Shown here piece by piece: positions 19,988 to 28,873 of a stretch of 64,000 bases of DNA (its first letter is position 1; each line of letters starts with the position of its first letter). Source of the DNA: Proteus terrae subsp. cibarius (GTDB lineage: Bacteria > Pseudomonadota > Gammaproteobacteria > Enterobacterales > Enterobacteriaceae); assembly GCF_011045835.1 (NCBI RefSeq), contig NZ_CP047349.1, positions 1,922,001 to 1,986,000 of the forward strand. Reading direction: 5' to 3'. The notes below the pieces were generated by a model that did no database searches, had not been told where the DNA came from, and worked only from the letters and a program-made list of their open reading frames with translations. The translations under genes were made by a program, and so were the position numbers.

Positions 19988-20323
19988 CTATTTTTTTACC
20001 CATTTACCATTAATACCTTTAACAAACTCACCTTCATTCGCTCTTGCGACTAATTTTTCACCTGCAAGTCGAGCCACTGATTCTGGTGTTACTTGGTTAG
20101 TTTTAGCAACTTCAATATATTTTGCTTTTCTGGCTTGATTGATTTCATCAACAAGTTGTTGCGCTTGTTTGTTATTTGTCTGCACAAGTTCAATATAACC
20201 GCTGAATGTTTCCCCTACTAGCCCTTGTGATCTCGCTTCATCAAGTGTTAATGCGATAGCATTTGTACTGGTTAAAGCTATTATTAGCCCAAAACTTAAG
20301 AGATATTTTTTATAATTCATCAT
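19988..20323 (-). CDS. ydbL: YdbL family periplasmic protein (DUF1318)
   Basis: 111 residues with a signal peptide (cleavage likely after AIA), then TLDEARSQGLVGETFSGY and a C-terminal GINGKWVKK, matching E. coli YdbL. In E. coli YdbL is linked to YnbE and YdbH, the intermembrane lipid-transport bridge, as a chaperone-like helper for YnbE. It is the last gene of the ydbH-ynbE-ydbL operon, 7 bp after ynbE. Two ATGs start the frame; the second (20320) has the better distance to AAGGG. Confidence 0.9.
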   Translation of the reverse strand: MMNYKKYLLSFGLIIALTSTNAIALTLDEARSQGLVGETFSGYIELVQTNNKQAQQLVDEINQARKAKYIEVAKTNQVTPESVARLAGEKLVARANEGEFVKGINGKWVKK

Positions 20324-20330
20324 TTACCCT

Positions 20331-20537
20331 TTAAAAAATGGCGCTGTTATTTTTTAAGAGATCTTCAACTTGTCTGTCTATTTTTACATTAATCTCATGT
20401 TCAATTTTTACGTTCATATTAATATTTATAGGTTTATCTGGTGTCGCGACTTCTAGTCGAATACATCCTGTTAAGGCTGATATTCCCATTATCAAAGCGG
20501 TTAATATAAAAAAATTTTTTAAAAATAATGGTTTCAC
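20331..20537 (-). CDS. ynbE: YnbE family outer-membrane lipoprotein
   Basis: 68 residues with a lipobox LTGC (Cys25) after a hydrophobic signal. The rest is a short amphipathic beta-type chain (IRLEVATPDKPININMNVKI). In E. coli, YnbE multimers join the C-terminus of YdbH to complete a bridge for phospholipids between the inner and outer membranes. The start is GTG, overlapping the ydbH stop as GTGA, with GGGAG upstream, so translation is probably coupled. Confidence 0.9.
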   Translation of the reverse strand: MKPLFLKNFFILTALIMGISALTGCIRLEVATPDKPININMNVKIEHEINVKIDRQVEDLLKNNSAIF

Positions 20538-23170
20538 TCTGACTCACTCCCTAAATCTGATAAGCTTTTTTCTAACCATTCTTCCAATTGTGAACCAAAT
20601 CGTAAACTTCGCCATAATTGAAAGACATTTTCTTCATGTCGATAATTTAGATTAACCTGACGGCGTTTATCTTCTAGAGGGTTCGTTCCTTGAATTTCAG
20701 CCTCTAATATTAACTCACCTAAATTACTTAAATTGACACGAGTCCAAGAACGACTGATCTCTAAATACCGCAACCACGCCATCGCAATACCTGCTGACAT
20801 ATTATTATCGTCGATGGAATCAACAAAATCTTTATCAAGTCTTAACGTTAGGTAAGATGAATTAGCCAGCCAACCATCTTTAATAATCCATTGATTATTG
20901 TTAATAAAGAATGGAAACTCACCACTCACTTTACCTGATGCTGCAAACTGAGTCACTTTTAATAGAGTAAACAAATGACTTAATTGGATATTATCAATAG
21001 AAATAATAGCTGCATCATGTTGTGGTATCGCTAATTTTGCTAAAGATATTGTTCCATCCAGCATTGCGACATTAACGTTAGATAAGACTAATGGTTTACT
21101 TTCAGTTGCGGGATAAAAACCTTGGAGATCTGCCGTAATATCGGTCATTTCAAAAAGATTGTTAACTCGTTTTATCCGTAATTGAACGGGTTGTTTAACC
21201 CCTAATTGCCATTCATCCCCATTTAAACGCCAAGGCAAGATAAAATCCAAACCTTCTAAAACACCATCTTTTAGCCACATTCCACCTTGTTTAACAACAA
21301 GATGCCCACCAGCAATTAATCCTTGTTCTGGTGCAATAGAAAAATCAGCTTGTGTATACAATTCACCTTTATCAAGGGTAATGCCCAAATCAGCAGGTAT
21401 TAGTGATTGAAAAACATTAATTGGTTGTGAAGGCCAACGCATTTGTCCTCTTAGTCTAGCACCATCCCACCGTGTATTAATTGCAATTGGTCCTATATTG
21501 GGTTTAGCGCTTAACTCACCTTTTACATTAAAATTAAAAGGTGATTCACCACTGACCGTAGCAATAAAATCTGTCTTATCTAAAAAACCACCAGCAGGAA
21601 AATCAATACGTTGACTCGTTAATTTTAGCTTTCCATTAAATGTTGGCTTTTTATCATCTCTGAACCAACGAAATGGACTTAATAAAGATAATCGTGGCGC
21701 AGTCATTGTAGTATGTTGATATTTTAAAACATCAAAACCTGTGTTGAGTTTCTCAAAACTCACTAATTTATCAGCCCAATAACCTGTTCCTGCAATATCC
21801 CAATGCGCTTTTAACGGTAGTAAATTTCCATCTCCCCAATAACGCCATTGCCAAGTTCCATTATCAGGTAAGAAATCAATTGCTTTACCTTGAAAATGAA
21901 TACGGTAATCTCCCCAAATACTGTCTTGGGCGACGACTATCGCGTTTAAACGCCCATTAAAGCCTTTTGATGAAAAGGTGGTTCCAGCTAAAGGTAAACG
22001 AGCATCTGTTACAGTAAGTGTTTCAGTAACTGGCCCTTTGAAACGAAATAAAGATCCGGATTGAAATTCAATAGTAGGATCTGTCAACATGCCAGTGACT
22101 TTAACGGGTAATTGCACACTGGCTTGCATTAATTCTTTATTAACAACACCGGTGATTTGAATAGGGATTTGTGCATCTAGCCAATTTACTGTTGTTTCGG
22201 GGATCGATATCACCAAATTTCCTTTCCCTGCTTTACCTTCCGTCATCACGTTTAATCGTGCAGTTAATCTTAAATCCGTTAATCCTTTTTGCCATTGAGC
22301 GATATTAATATTTACACCACCTCGTAAAGGTTGATCTAATCCAAACCATTCCCAACGACCTTGCTCAATGAGGATATTTTCAGGTGTGACTGTCCAAGGT
22401 AATAAAGCCAGTGCATGTCCTCCACCTTGTTCAGCAATTGAAATAGTGCCAGATTGTCCAACCCATTCAAGAATAAAAACCAACGGATGTTCATAGTGAG
22501 AAGTTAATAACGTCGCATCGATGGTACCTTTTTCAGGTAAGGACGCGATATCTAGAGGAAGAGCTATTTCGGCAGCCAATTCGATATTGTTATCATCAGG
22601 TAAATTCACTTTAAGCTGTTTAATATCAAGCCACTGGTTATCTCTAATAAAAATACCAAGTTGAGCATTTTCTCCTTGGTAAGTAATTAGTCGCCCATTA
22701 TTTTGTGTTTTTAGTTGTAATGCACCTTGATAACGAGCATTTTCTTTTAAGAGTACATTATCGATACTGACGGATAAATAAGGTATTGAAGTTAATAGTG
22801 AATTTATCTCAAGTGGAACAGTTGCCGTTTCTTCTTGTTTACTTGCTGGCATCATTGAAAAACATTGTTCATCAATGGCAAGTTGCTGGCTATTAAATTG
22901 AAGTTTATCAATTTGCTCTTTTTGATAAGTAAAAACAAAGTTATTAAGACTAGCTAAAGTACAACTTTCTGCCTTTAATGCGATATTTTCAATTGAAACC
23001 CCTATGCGCTGTAACTTGGGTTGCGATAAAGAAAGTGTTACACCTTCAGGCAAATAATAGTGAGCAACCACGGGCAACCAACGAGGAATAGACACCCATA
23101 AAGCAGTGCCAATTAGACCTGTGCCTAGTAGTATCGTCCCTGTCCATTTGATTGTTTTTCTTAACAACAC
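20534..23170 (-). CDS. ydbH: YdbH family AsmA-like intermembrane transport protein
   Basis: 878 residues with one N-terminal membrane anchor (about 9-30, WTGTILLGTGLIGTALWVSI). A long periplasmic run of beta strands follows, typical of the AsmA-like bridge proteins (YdbH, TamB, YhdP). The C-terminus reads FGSQLEEWLEKSLSDLG. In E. coli YdbH moves phospholipids to the outer membrane, redundantly with TamB and YhdP. It forms an operon with ynbE and ydbL and is divergent from ldhA, as in E. coli. Confidence 0.93.
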   Translation of the reverse strand: MLLRKTIKWTGTILLGTGLIGTALWVSIPRWLPVVAHYYLPEGVTLSLSQPKLQRIGVSIENIALKAESCTLASLNNFVFTYQKEQIDKLQFNSQQLAIDEQCFSMMPASKQEETATVPLEINSLLTSIPYLSVSIDNVLLKENARYQGALQLKTQNNGRLITYQGENAQLGIFIRDNQWLDIKQLKVNLPDDNNIELAAEIALPLDIASLPEKGTIDATLLTSHYEHPLVFILEWVGQSGTISIAEQGGGHALALLPWTVTPENILIEQGRWEWFGLDQPLRGGVNINIAQWQKGLTDLRLTARLNVMTEGKAGKGNLVISIPETTVNWLDAQIPIQITGVVNKELMQASVQLPVKVTGMLTDPTIEFQSGSLFRFKGPVTETLTVTDARLPLAGTTFSSKGFNGRLNAIVVAQDSIWGDYRIHFQGKAIDFLPDNGTWQWRYWGDGNLLPLKAHWDIAGTGYWADKLVSFEKLNTGFDVLKYQHTTMTAPRLSLLSPFRWFRDDKKPTFNGKLKLTSQRIDFPAGGFLDKTDFIATVSGESPFNFNVKGELSAKPNIGPIAINTRWDGARLRGQMRWPSQPINVFQSLIPADLGITLDKGELYTQADFSIAPEQGLIAGGHLVVKQGGMWLKDGVLEGLDFILPWRLNGDEWQLGVKQPVQLRIKRVNNLFEMTDITADLQGFYPATESKPLVLSNVNVAMLDGTISLAKLAIPQHDAAIISIDNIQLSHLFTLLKVTQFAASGKVSGEFPFFINNNQWIIKDGWLANSSYLTLRLDKDFVDSIDDNNMSAGIAMAWLRYLEISRSWTRVNLSNLGELILEAEIQGTNPLEDKRRQVNLNYRHEENVFQLWRSLRFGSQLEEWLEKSLSDLGSESE

Positions 23171-23318
23171 ATCATATTCCTTTTAAACAAATCTGAATCA
23201 TCCACTTACCTTGCTAAATTGTTTATAATGATAGTATTAATTTCTTTCATATTGGGGCTGGATAATTCTTGTTTTCCGGCCTCTGAATAAAAATTTAATC
23301 GAGAGTAGAGAAGACTGG

Positions 23319-24317
23319 ATGAAAATCGTTTCCTATAGTACTAAACATTATGATCGTAAGCACATGGAATGGGTCAATCAACATAATGGATATCATTATG
23401 ATATTGAATATTTCGATTTTAATTTGACAGAGCAAACCGCAAAAAATGCCGTTGGCGCTGATGCTGTGTGCATTTTCGTCAATGACGATGCAAATCGTGC
23501 GGTTTTACAAGAGCTTGCTAGCCTTAATATACGCATCCTCGCATTACGCTGCGCAGGATTCAATAACGTCGATTTAGAAGCTGCAACTGAATTAGGAATA
23601 ACGGTTGTTCGTGTGCCGGCTTATTCACCAGAGGCTATTGCAGAACATGCTGTTGGTATGATGCTGTCACTTAATCGTCGTATACACAGAGCTTATCAAC
23701 GTACTCGTGATGCAAACTTCTCATTAGAAGGCTTAACTGGTTTTAATATGCATAATCGTACTGCCGGTATTATTGGTACAGGTAAAATAGGATTAGCAAC
23801 ATTGCGCATATTAAAAGGCTTTGGCATGAAGTTGCTTGCTTATGATCCTTATCCAAATCAAGCAGTACTTGATTTAGGTGCCGAATATGTCGATCTGGCA
23901 ACACTCTATGCAAATTCTAATGTTATTTCGTTACATTGCCCATTAACCGCAGATAATCATCATCTATTAAATGAAACCGCTTTTGCACAAATGAAAGATG
24001 GAGTGATGATTATTAACACCAGTCGTGGTGCTTTAGTGGATTCTGCTGCTGCTATTAATGCATTAAAACAAGGTAAGATTGGTGCATTGGGAATGGACGT
24101 TTATGAAAATGAGCGTGACCTTTTCTTTGAAGATAAATCAAATGATGTTATTCAAGATGATATTTTCCGTCGTCTTTCTTCTTGTCATAACGTGTTATTT
24201 ACAGGACACCAAGCTTTCTTAACGGAAGAAGCATTAATTAGTATTAGCGAAACAACACTGCACAATATTAAAGACGTTGCTTCAGGTAATGAATGCGTTA
24301 ATCAGATCAAATCTTAA
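23319..24317 (+). CDS. ldhA: D-lactate dehydrogenase (fermentative)
   Basis: 332 residues, matching E. coli LdhA. Nucleotide-binding GTGKIG lies at 153-158; catalytic Arg236 (NTSRGALVD), Glu265 (DVYENE) and His297 (TGHQAF) are present. It reduces pyruvate to D-lactate with NADH in fermentation. It is divergent from ydbH as in E. coli. A purine-rich AGAGAAG lies just upstream of the ATG. Confidence 0.96.
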   Translation: MKIVSYSTKHYDRKHMEWVNQHNGYHYDIEYFDFNLTEQTAKNAVGADAVCIFVNDDANRAVLQELASLNIRILALRCAGFNNVDLEAATELGITVVRVPAYSPEAIAEHAVGMMLSLNRRIHRAYQRTRDANFSLEGLTGFNMHNRTAGIIGTGKIGLATLRILKGFGMKLLAYDPYPNQAVLDLGAEYVDLATLYANSNVISLHCPLTADNHHLLNETAFAQMKDGVMIINTSRGALVDSAAAINALKQGKIGALGMDVYENERDLFFEDKSNDVIQDDIFRRLSSCHNVLFTGHQAFLTEEALISISETTLHNIKDVASGNECVNQIKS

Positions 24318-24343
24318 TTTTAAGTATTAAGAAGATATGTAAC

Positions 24344-24388
24344 AAAAAGCCCCCTTCTACATAAATTAGTAAAGGGGGCTTATTTTAT
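24344..24388. terminator. Terminator between ldhA and the chemoreceptor gene
   Basis: AGCCCCCTT (24348-24356) pairs with AAGGGGGCT (24372-24380), with an A-run before and T-rich DNA after. It can serve both convergent genes. Confidence 0.85.
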
Positions 24389-24406
24389 TGATTAGCGATA
24401 CGACAC

Positions 24407-26005
24407 TTATTTTTGTTGAGTATCGATAACTTCTGCTGACTGCGTTGATTCAAAGCGTGAAAGTGTTTCTTTCTCTTCGTCTACTTTGAATTGTGAAACT
24501 AATTTAGCTAATTGATGAGCTTCATCATCCATATTCGCTGTGATAGCCGCTGATTCTTCAACCAATGCCGCATTTTGCTGAGTAACAGTATCCATTTCAC
24601 TAACAGCTAATGCAATTTGATTAATCCCCATACTTTGTTCATTTGAAGCAAGGGCAATCTGTTGCATAAAATCATTCACCTGATTAATAGTTGTGACGAT
24701 CTCTGACATTGAGCGTCCAGCTTGAGCAACTTGCTGAGAGCCAACATGCACTTTATTAACAGAATGTGTTATCAAATCATTGATCTCTTTCGCAGCTTCC
24801 GCACTACGACTCGCCAAACTACGCACTTCAGATGCCACAACGGTAAATCCTCTGCCTTGCTCACCTGCTCTTGCTGCTTCAACTGCCGCATTCAACGACA
24901 AAATATTCGTTTGATTGGCAATGCTGTTAATAATGTCATTGATATCTGCAATTTTCTTCGCGCTTTCAGAGATTGAGGACATGGTTTCTACCACGCTATC
25001 CATCACATTTTCGCCATTTTGAGCAGATGTCGTTGCTGTTAGTGCTAATTTGCTTGCTTCACGCGAGTTATCCGCATTTTTCTCAACTGTTGTTTTAATT
25101 TGCTCCATACTGGCAACAGTTTCTTGTAATGCGCTAGCTTGCTCTTCAGTTCGAGATGATAAATCTGTATTTCCTGTCGCGATTTCACTTGCACTAACAC
25201 TGATAGTATTAACGGCATTTTTCACGGAAGAAATCATATGGCTTAATGAGTTTTTCATTTTATTCATTTCATTGAATAACTGACCAAACTCATTAGTACC
25301 GTGATTATCTACACGCATACTTAAATCGCCTTGACTCATCTTACTAAAGATATTAATTAATACTTTGATATTGCCAATAAAGGTATGAGAGAACCAACGT
25401 AATATAATGAAAAATAAAAGAATAACAATAACACCTGTCGTGATTGATACCAGCATTAAACGTTCTTGAGATGTTTTTGCAATATCGATATAGCTATTTT
25501 CGATACCATTAGCCACGGCGTAATATTGCATCGTGATATCATTGAGCTCATCCATTTTAATACTGGCGGAGTGTGTTGTTAGCTCACCTCTACGCAATCT
25601 CTCTAGTGCACCAGTAAAGATATCGAGCAACTCATCAAAACGCTTTGTCATATCATCAGCTAATTCTCGACCTTCTAAGGTGAGTTTCTCTGTGTCTGAC
25701 CAACGGTGGATCTCTTCACGCGTTATTTCAATATATTCTGCGGTTTGGTGAAAGTATTTTGCTGAGGGTTTTTCATTCACCCGTAATTGTCCATCTAACC
25801 CATTAATATTTGCCCTGATCACGGCCATTTGATATCGCGCTTTGCCCATAAGTAACATTTGCTGGCTTAGGCTATTTGATGAAACGAAATTATTATAGGA
25901 TCGAGTGGAAGCATCATAACTAAAATAAATAATGCTCATAATCAACGCAAATAAAATGGCCAGCATGACCTTAACGGTCTTTTCTATACTGATATTTTTA
26001 AACAT
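24407..26005 (-). CDS. Methyl-accepting chemotaxis protein
   Basis: 532 residues with TM1 (about 11-30), a periplasmic four-helix-bundle-like sensor (about 31-182), TM2 (about 183-205), HAMP, and a cytoplasmic signalling coiled coil with the conserved tip [20 protein letters not shown] (about 364-383). It would sense a ligand and control CheA. The C-terminus ends VIDTQQK without the NWETF-type CheR/CheB tether of Tsr/Tar, so adaptation may depend on other receptors. I chose the ATG at 26005 (MFKNIS) because GGA lies 8 bp upstream; the ATG at 26011 is too close. A sigma-28-like promoter lies upstream. The ligand is not predictable. Confidence 0.92.
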   Translation of the reverse strand: MFKNISIEKTVKVMLAILFALIMSIIYFSYDASTRSYNNFVSSNSLSQQMLLMGKARYQMAVIRANINGLDGQLRVNEKPSAKYFHQTAEYIEITREEIHRWSDTEKLTLEGRELADDMTKRFDELLDIFTGALERLRRGELTTHSASIKMDELNDITMQYYAVANGIENSYIDIAKTSQERLMLVSITTGVIVILLFFIILRWFSHTFIGNIKVLINIFSKMSQGDLSMRVDNHGTNEFGQLFNEMNKMKNSLSHMISSVKNAVNTISVSASEIATGNTDLSSRTEEQASALQETVASMEQIKTTVEKNADNSREASKLALTATTSAQNGENVMDSVVETMSSISESAKKIADINDIINSIANQTNILSLNAAVEAARAGEQGRGFTVVASEVRSLASRSAEAAKEINDLITHSVNKVHVGSQQVAQAGRSMSEIVTTINQVNDFMQQIALASNEQSMGINQIALAVSEMDTVTQQNAALVEESAAITANMDDEAHQLAKLVSQFKVDEEKETLSRFESTQSAEVIDTQQK

Positions 26006-26168
26006 GGTCATATTCCATCAAAATATACAGAATTTTTTATCTGTACATTTGTAAGATATCAGAATGCGCTCTTTCTCTGACAAAGAGCATATTCCCTGGT
26101 GTAAATAAAATAAGGCTAAAATTTATTCATTAGAATATAAAGGCACGTAGGTTCTGCCTTTGTTTATA

Positions 26169-26196
26169 ATGTCGGTAATAATGAGGAAAAACTTTA
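26169..26196 (-). promoter_or_regulatory. Candidate sigma-28 (FliA) promoter of the chemoreceptor
   Basis: On the minus strand, TAAAGTTT (26196-26189) matches the full -35 consensus. After 12 bp comes ACCGACAT, which matches GCCGATAA at five of eight positions including CCGA. The usual spacing is 11 bp. This would give a leader of about 155 nt. Confidence 0.5.
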
Positions 26197-26460
26197 GAGT
26201 GCAGTGAAAACCATTTTTCATTTATTAAATAAACGATTACTTCATCCATCTAGATACAAATTAACTATACAATATCCTGCAATGAGAATGATTTTACTCA
26301 GAAAAAGATAATTTATTAATTGTTTTTTAGTTTTTGAAGTTTTATTTGTGTTTTTTTACATTTATATTTAATAGGTATATTCACCTATTAACATTAATTT
26401 ATTTAACTTCAAAGTTAGTTTATAGTGAGTTTTAAAAGTGATTTGTTTCCAATAAAAATA

Positions 26461-26486
26461 AAGCAGTTTCTAAAAACTGCTTTTAT
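26461..26486 (-). terminator. Intrinsic terminator of the Nudix gene
   Basis: AAGCAGTTT pairs with AAACTGCTT; read leftward it is followed by a T-rich tail. It lies 40 bp past the Nudix stop. Confidence 0.75.
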
Positions 26487-26525
26487 TGTTTACTTATTAT
26501 GAGTAATTTAGCTTTATTAAGAAAC

Positions 26526-27002
26526 TTAAATAATTTTTTTTATTAATAGTTTTTCAGTTAGTTCAATAAGTCTTATCACATTTAATGGTGTTTCTAATTT
26601 TTTAACTTCATCCAAAGAAAGCCATTGGAAAGATTTATTTGTTAATTGGCTATTTTTTAACGGCTTACAAAGGTAAATCATATCAATGTGATAATGAAAT
26701 CCTTGTTTTTTATCGTGGATGGGTTCTTTTAAAATGGCGAGGGGTTTTACAAGTTCAATAACATCATTGTTATTTAGGTTAAGACTAAATTCAGGTTGAT
26801 AACAAAGACACTCACACAGTAAACCTGTTTCTTCTTCTATTTCTCTTAATACTGCATCTTGTGGCTCTTCATTTTCTTCTATATGACCACCTGGTGGTAA
26901 CCAACAGCCTATTTTAGAATGCAAATGGAGAAGGAATTTTCCCTGCCCATTGAATACAATGCCCGTTGCGGTGAAATGACTCTTAGGCACTTCTATTGTC
27001 AT
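26526..27002 (-). CDS. Nudix hydrolase
   Basis: 158 residues. The Nudix box at 39-61 is complete: G-x5-E-x7-REIEEETGL, with the metal-binding glutamates present. WLPPGGH precedes it. The family hydrolyses nucleoside diphosphates linked to another group; which substrate is not visible. It follows a TetR regulator gene by 65 bp on the same strand and could be co-transcribed with it. Confidence 0.85.
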   Translation of the reverse strand: MTIEVPKSHFTATGIVFNGQGKFLLHLHSKIGCWLPPGGHIEENEEPQDAVLREIEEETGLLCECLCYQPEFSLNLNNNDVIELVKPLAILKEPIHDKKQGFHYHIDMIYLCKPLKNSQLTNKSFQWLSLDEVKKLETPLNVIRLIELTEKLLIKKII

Positions 27003-27067
27003 AATATTCTGAACCTTTGTTTTGTGTATTTTGATCCAATGTACATCAATCTATCATTATTTTTGTA

Positions 27068-27688
27068 CTATTCATGTTTTTTCGCATTTATTGAGGATTG
27101 TTTTATTCCCATTAAAAAATCAGAAAATATCGTTTTAAACTCCTTACAGGCATTTTCAGGTAATATAGCTTCATTCTTTAAATTAATCGCGATATGCGTG
27201 ACAAAACCATAAATTAAATTCACGACAATATCAGGAGAATAGGTACAAATTTCTTGTTTGTTATAGAGGGTATCTACACATTTTTTAATTCGAGGAATAA
27301 GAATTTGTGAATCAATTTCGTCCCATTCTTTCCAACCTAGAACGGAAATTATTTCTTGTAAGGGAATAAGCTTATCTTTATGTTGATAAATATGATCAAC
27401 ACAGAAACTAAAAATAGCCTCTAACTCTTGCCACTGATCATCATAGGTAGGAATTTGAACCAGTTTTTCGACGACCTTATCAACCTGAAAAAGGTAGCAC
27501 TCTTTTAATAATGCTTTCTTATTACTAAAGTGGTGATAAAAAGCCCCTTTCGTTACTCTTGCGTGACGTGATATTTCATCAACGGAAACATCACAATAGT
27601 TCTGATTTATAAATAGTTCTTGTGCTGCTTCACGTAGTGCAGTGCGCGTTTGCTCTGAATTCTCTTGTTGCCGTGATTTTATTTTCAT
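27068..27688 (-). CDS. TetR/AcrR family transcriptional regulator
   Basis: 206 residues. The N-terminal helix-turn-helix (about 14-60) has the TetR signature VDEISRHARVTKGAFYHHFS. The C-terminal ligand domain is not recognisable. I chose the ATG at 27688 because AAGGG lies at good distance; the longer frame from 27745 adds a hydrophobic tail uncommon for the family and would run through the operator-like palindromes. It is divergent from a Rob-like AraC regulator. Two perfect 17-bp palindromes lie in the shared 89-bp promoter region, so autoregulation and control of the neighbour are likely. Confidence 0.88.
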   Translation of the reverse strand: MKIKSRQQENSEQTRTALREAAQELFINQNYCDVSVDEISRHARVTKGAFYHHFSNKKALLKECYLFQVDKVVEKLVQIPTYDDQWQELEAIFSFCVDHIYQHKDKLIPLQEIISVLGWKEWDEIDSQILIPRIKKCVDTLYNKQEICTYSPDIVVNLIYGFVTHIAINLKNEAILPENACKEFKTIFSDFLMGIKQSSINAKKHE

Positions 27689-27703
27689 GATAAAACCCTT
27701 AAA

Positions 27704-27720
27704 ACATACCATAAGTATGT
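27704..27720. promoter_or_regulatory. Operator-like palindrome 1 (ACATAC-N5-GTATGT)
   Basis: A perfect 6-5-6 palindrome, 16 bp before the tetR start. It has the size and place expected of a TetR-family operator. Confidence 0.7.
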
Positions 27721-27736
27721 AATAATATATGGGTAT

Positions 27737-27753
27737 CAGTTTCATGTAAACTG
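27737..27753. promoter_or_regulatory. Operator-like palindrome 2 (CAGTTT-N5-AAACTG)
   Basis: A second perfect 6-5-6 palindrome whose centre is 33 bp, about three helical turns, from the first. The half-sites differ, so it may belong to another regulator. Confidence 0.55.
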
Positions 27754-27777
27754 AACAAAATATTTCAGGAAATTATC

Positions 27778-28692
27778 ATGTCATCTCAGTACAATGGGCT
27801 TACCCCCTCAAATACCTTATCCACTTTTAATATAGAAATTATCAAAGAACTCCTTCTCTGGATTGAGGTGAATCTGGAAAAACCGTTGCTACTTGATGAT
27901 GTTGCGATCCGTTCTGGTTATACCAAATGGCATTTACAACGCGTGTTTAAACAAGCAACGGGATTAACACTTGCTTCGTATATTCGAGGAAGACGTTTAA
28001 CAAAAGCAGCAACCGAATTACGATTAACTAAATTGCCTATTCTAACAGTAGCATTACGTTATCAGTTCGATTCCCAGCAATCATTTACGCGTCGTTTTAA
28101 AGCAACCTTTGGTGTAACACCCACAGAATATCGTAAACTAGATAACCTTTGCGGTGATAACTTTCAGCCACCAATCAATTTTGATGTTGTTGATTTGCCT
28201 ATTCCTAAAATTATGGAGTTACCTGAAAGTTATGTTTATGGGATGCAATATCAGTATTTTTGCTCTATTGAAGATATAGGTAAATTGCACGAAGATATTC
28301 GTCACCAATTTTGGAATGATTTTTTACTGTATACGGATAAAAACTTTACAGAAAGTACTGTACTTATCTCATACCAACCGAACACATTACGTAAAAATAA
28401 AATCCAGATTGATTATGAAATTGGGTTAAATAGCTTAGATCATTTTACAAAAACCAGCGGTTTTAGAAAACGCGTGATTGAGGCAGGACGTTATGTCAGA
28501 TTCCAATTTAAGGGAACGCTAGAAGAATATAAACAATTTGCGATGAAAATTTATTTTTATACCCTTCCCGCATTAGGTTTATGTCGTCGCTTAGGTGCTG
28601 ATATTGAAAAATATGTCAGTATAGAAACTGATGTTGATTTAATGGAATTGCCAAAAACCTTAGAGATTGATTATTTCGTTCCTATTCATTAA
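27778..28692 (+). CDS. AraC/XylS family regulator, Rob-like
   Basis: 304 residues. The N-terminal about 110 residues carry two helix-turn-helix motifs very close to Rob/MarA/SoxS (SGYTKWHLQRVFKQATG and RYQFDSQQSFTRRFK). The C-terminal part (about 140-300) matches the effector-binding, GyrI-like domain of Rob, ending YFVPIH. Rob-type proteins activate efflux, porin and stress genes of the mar-sox-rob regulon. It is divergent from a TetR gene, unlike E. coli rob, so it is more likely a paralogue than the rob orthologue. AGGA lies 8 bp before the ATG. Confidence 0.88.
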   Translation: MSSQYNGLTPSNTLSTFNIEIIKELLLWIEVNLEKPLLLDDVAIRSGYTKWHLQRVFKQATGLTLASYIRGRRLTKAATELRLTKLPILTVALRYQFDSQQSFTRRFKATFGVTPTEYRKLDNLCGDNFQPPINFDVVDLPIPKIMELPESYVYGMQYQYFCSIEDIGKLHEDIRHQFWNDFLLYTDKNFTESTVLISYQPNTLRKNKIQIDYEIGLNSLDHFTKTSGFRKRVIEAGRYVRFQFKGTLEEYKQFAMKIYFYTLPALGLCRRLGADIEKYVSIETDVDLMELPKTLEIDYFVPIH

Positions 28693-28703
28693 TGATCCCC
28701 AAT

Positions 28704-28730
28704 TAGCCTGAATTTTCAGGCTATTTTATT
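28704..28730 (+). terminator. Intrinsic terminator of the Rob-like gene
   Basis: TAGCCTGAA pairs with TTCAGGCTA around a single T, so the actual loop must take in the central bases; followed by TTTTATT. Confidence 0.75.
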
Positions 28731-28873
28731 AAGAATGGATTAATTTTATAGAGACTACCTGTGCGATAAATTTTTCATTACTTGTTTCTGTACAATAATT
28801 CACTAAATTAGCTGTTTACTTATTATTAAAATAAAATTTTTATCGCCCCCCTACAAAAACAAACAAGGCAATC

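Larger units (their letters stand above)
26006..26525. other. Intergenic region upstream of the chemoreceptor
   Basis: This 520-bp stretch holds the candidate sigma-28 promoter (26169-26196) and, at its right end, the terminator of the Nudix gene (26461-26486). Nothing gene-like is visible in the A/T-rich middle part. Confidence 0.5.

Noticed and set aside
15348..19988. Genomic island with integrase or attachment sites around the fimbrial operon
   Set aside because: Base composition differs from the flanks, but no integrase, tRNA or direct repeats are visible at the edges.
27031..27050. FNR-like half-site (TTGATGTAC on the minus strand) upstream of the Nudix gene
   Set aside because: Only one arm fits; the second arm reads ATTGG instead of ATCAA at the right distance.
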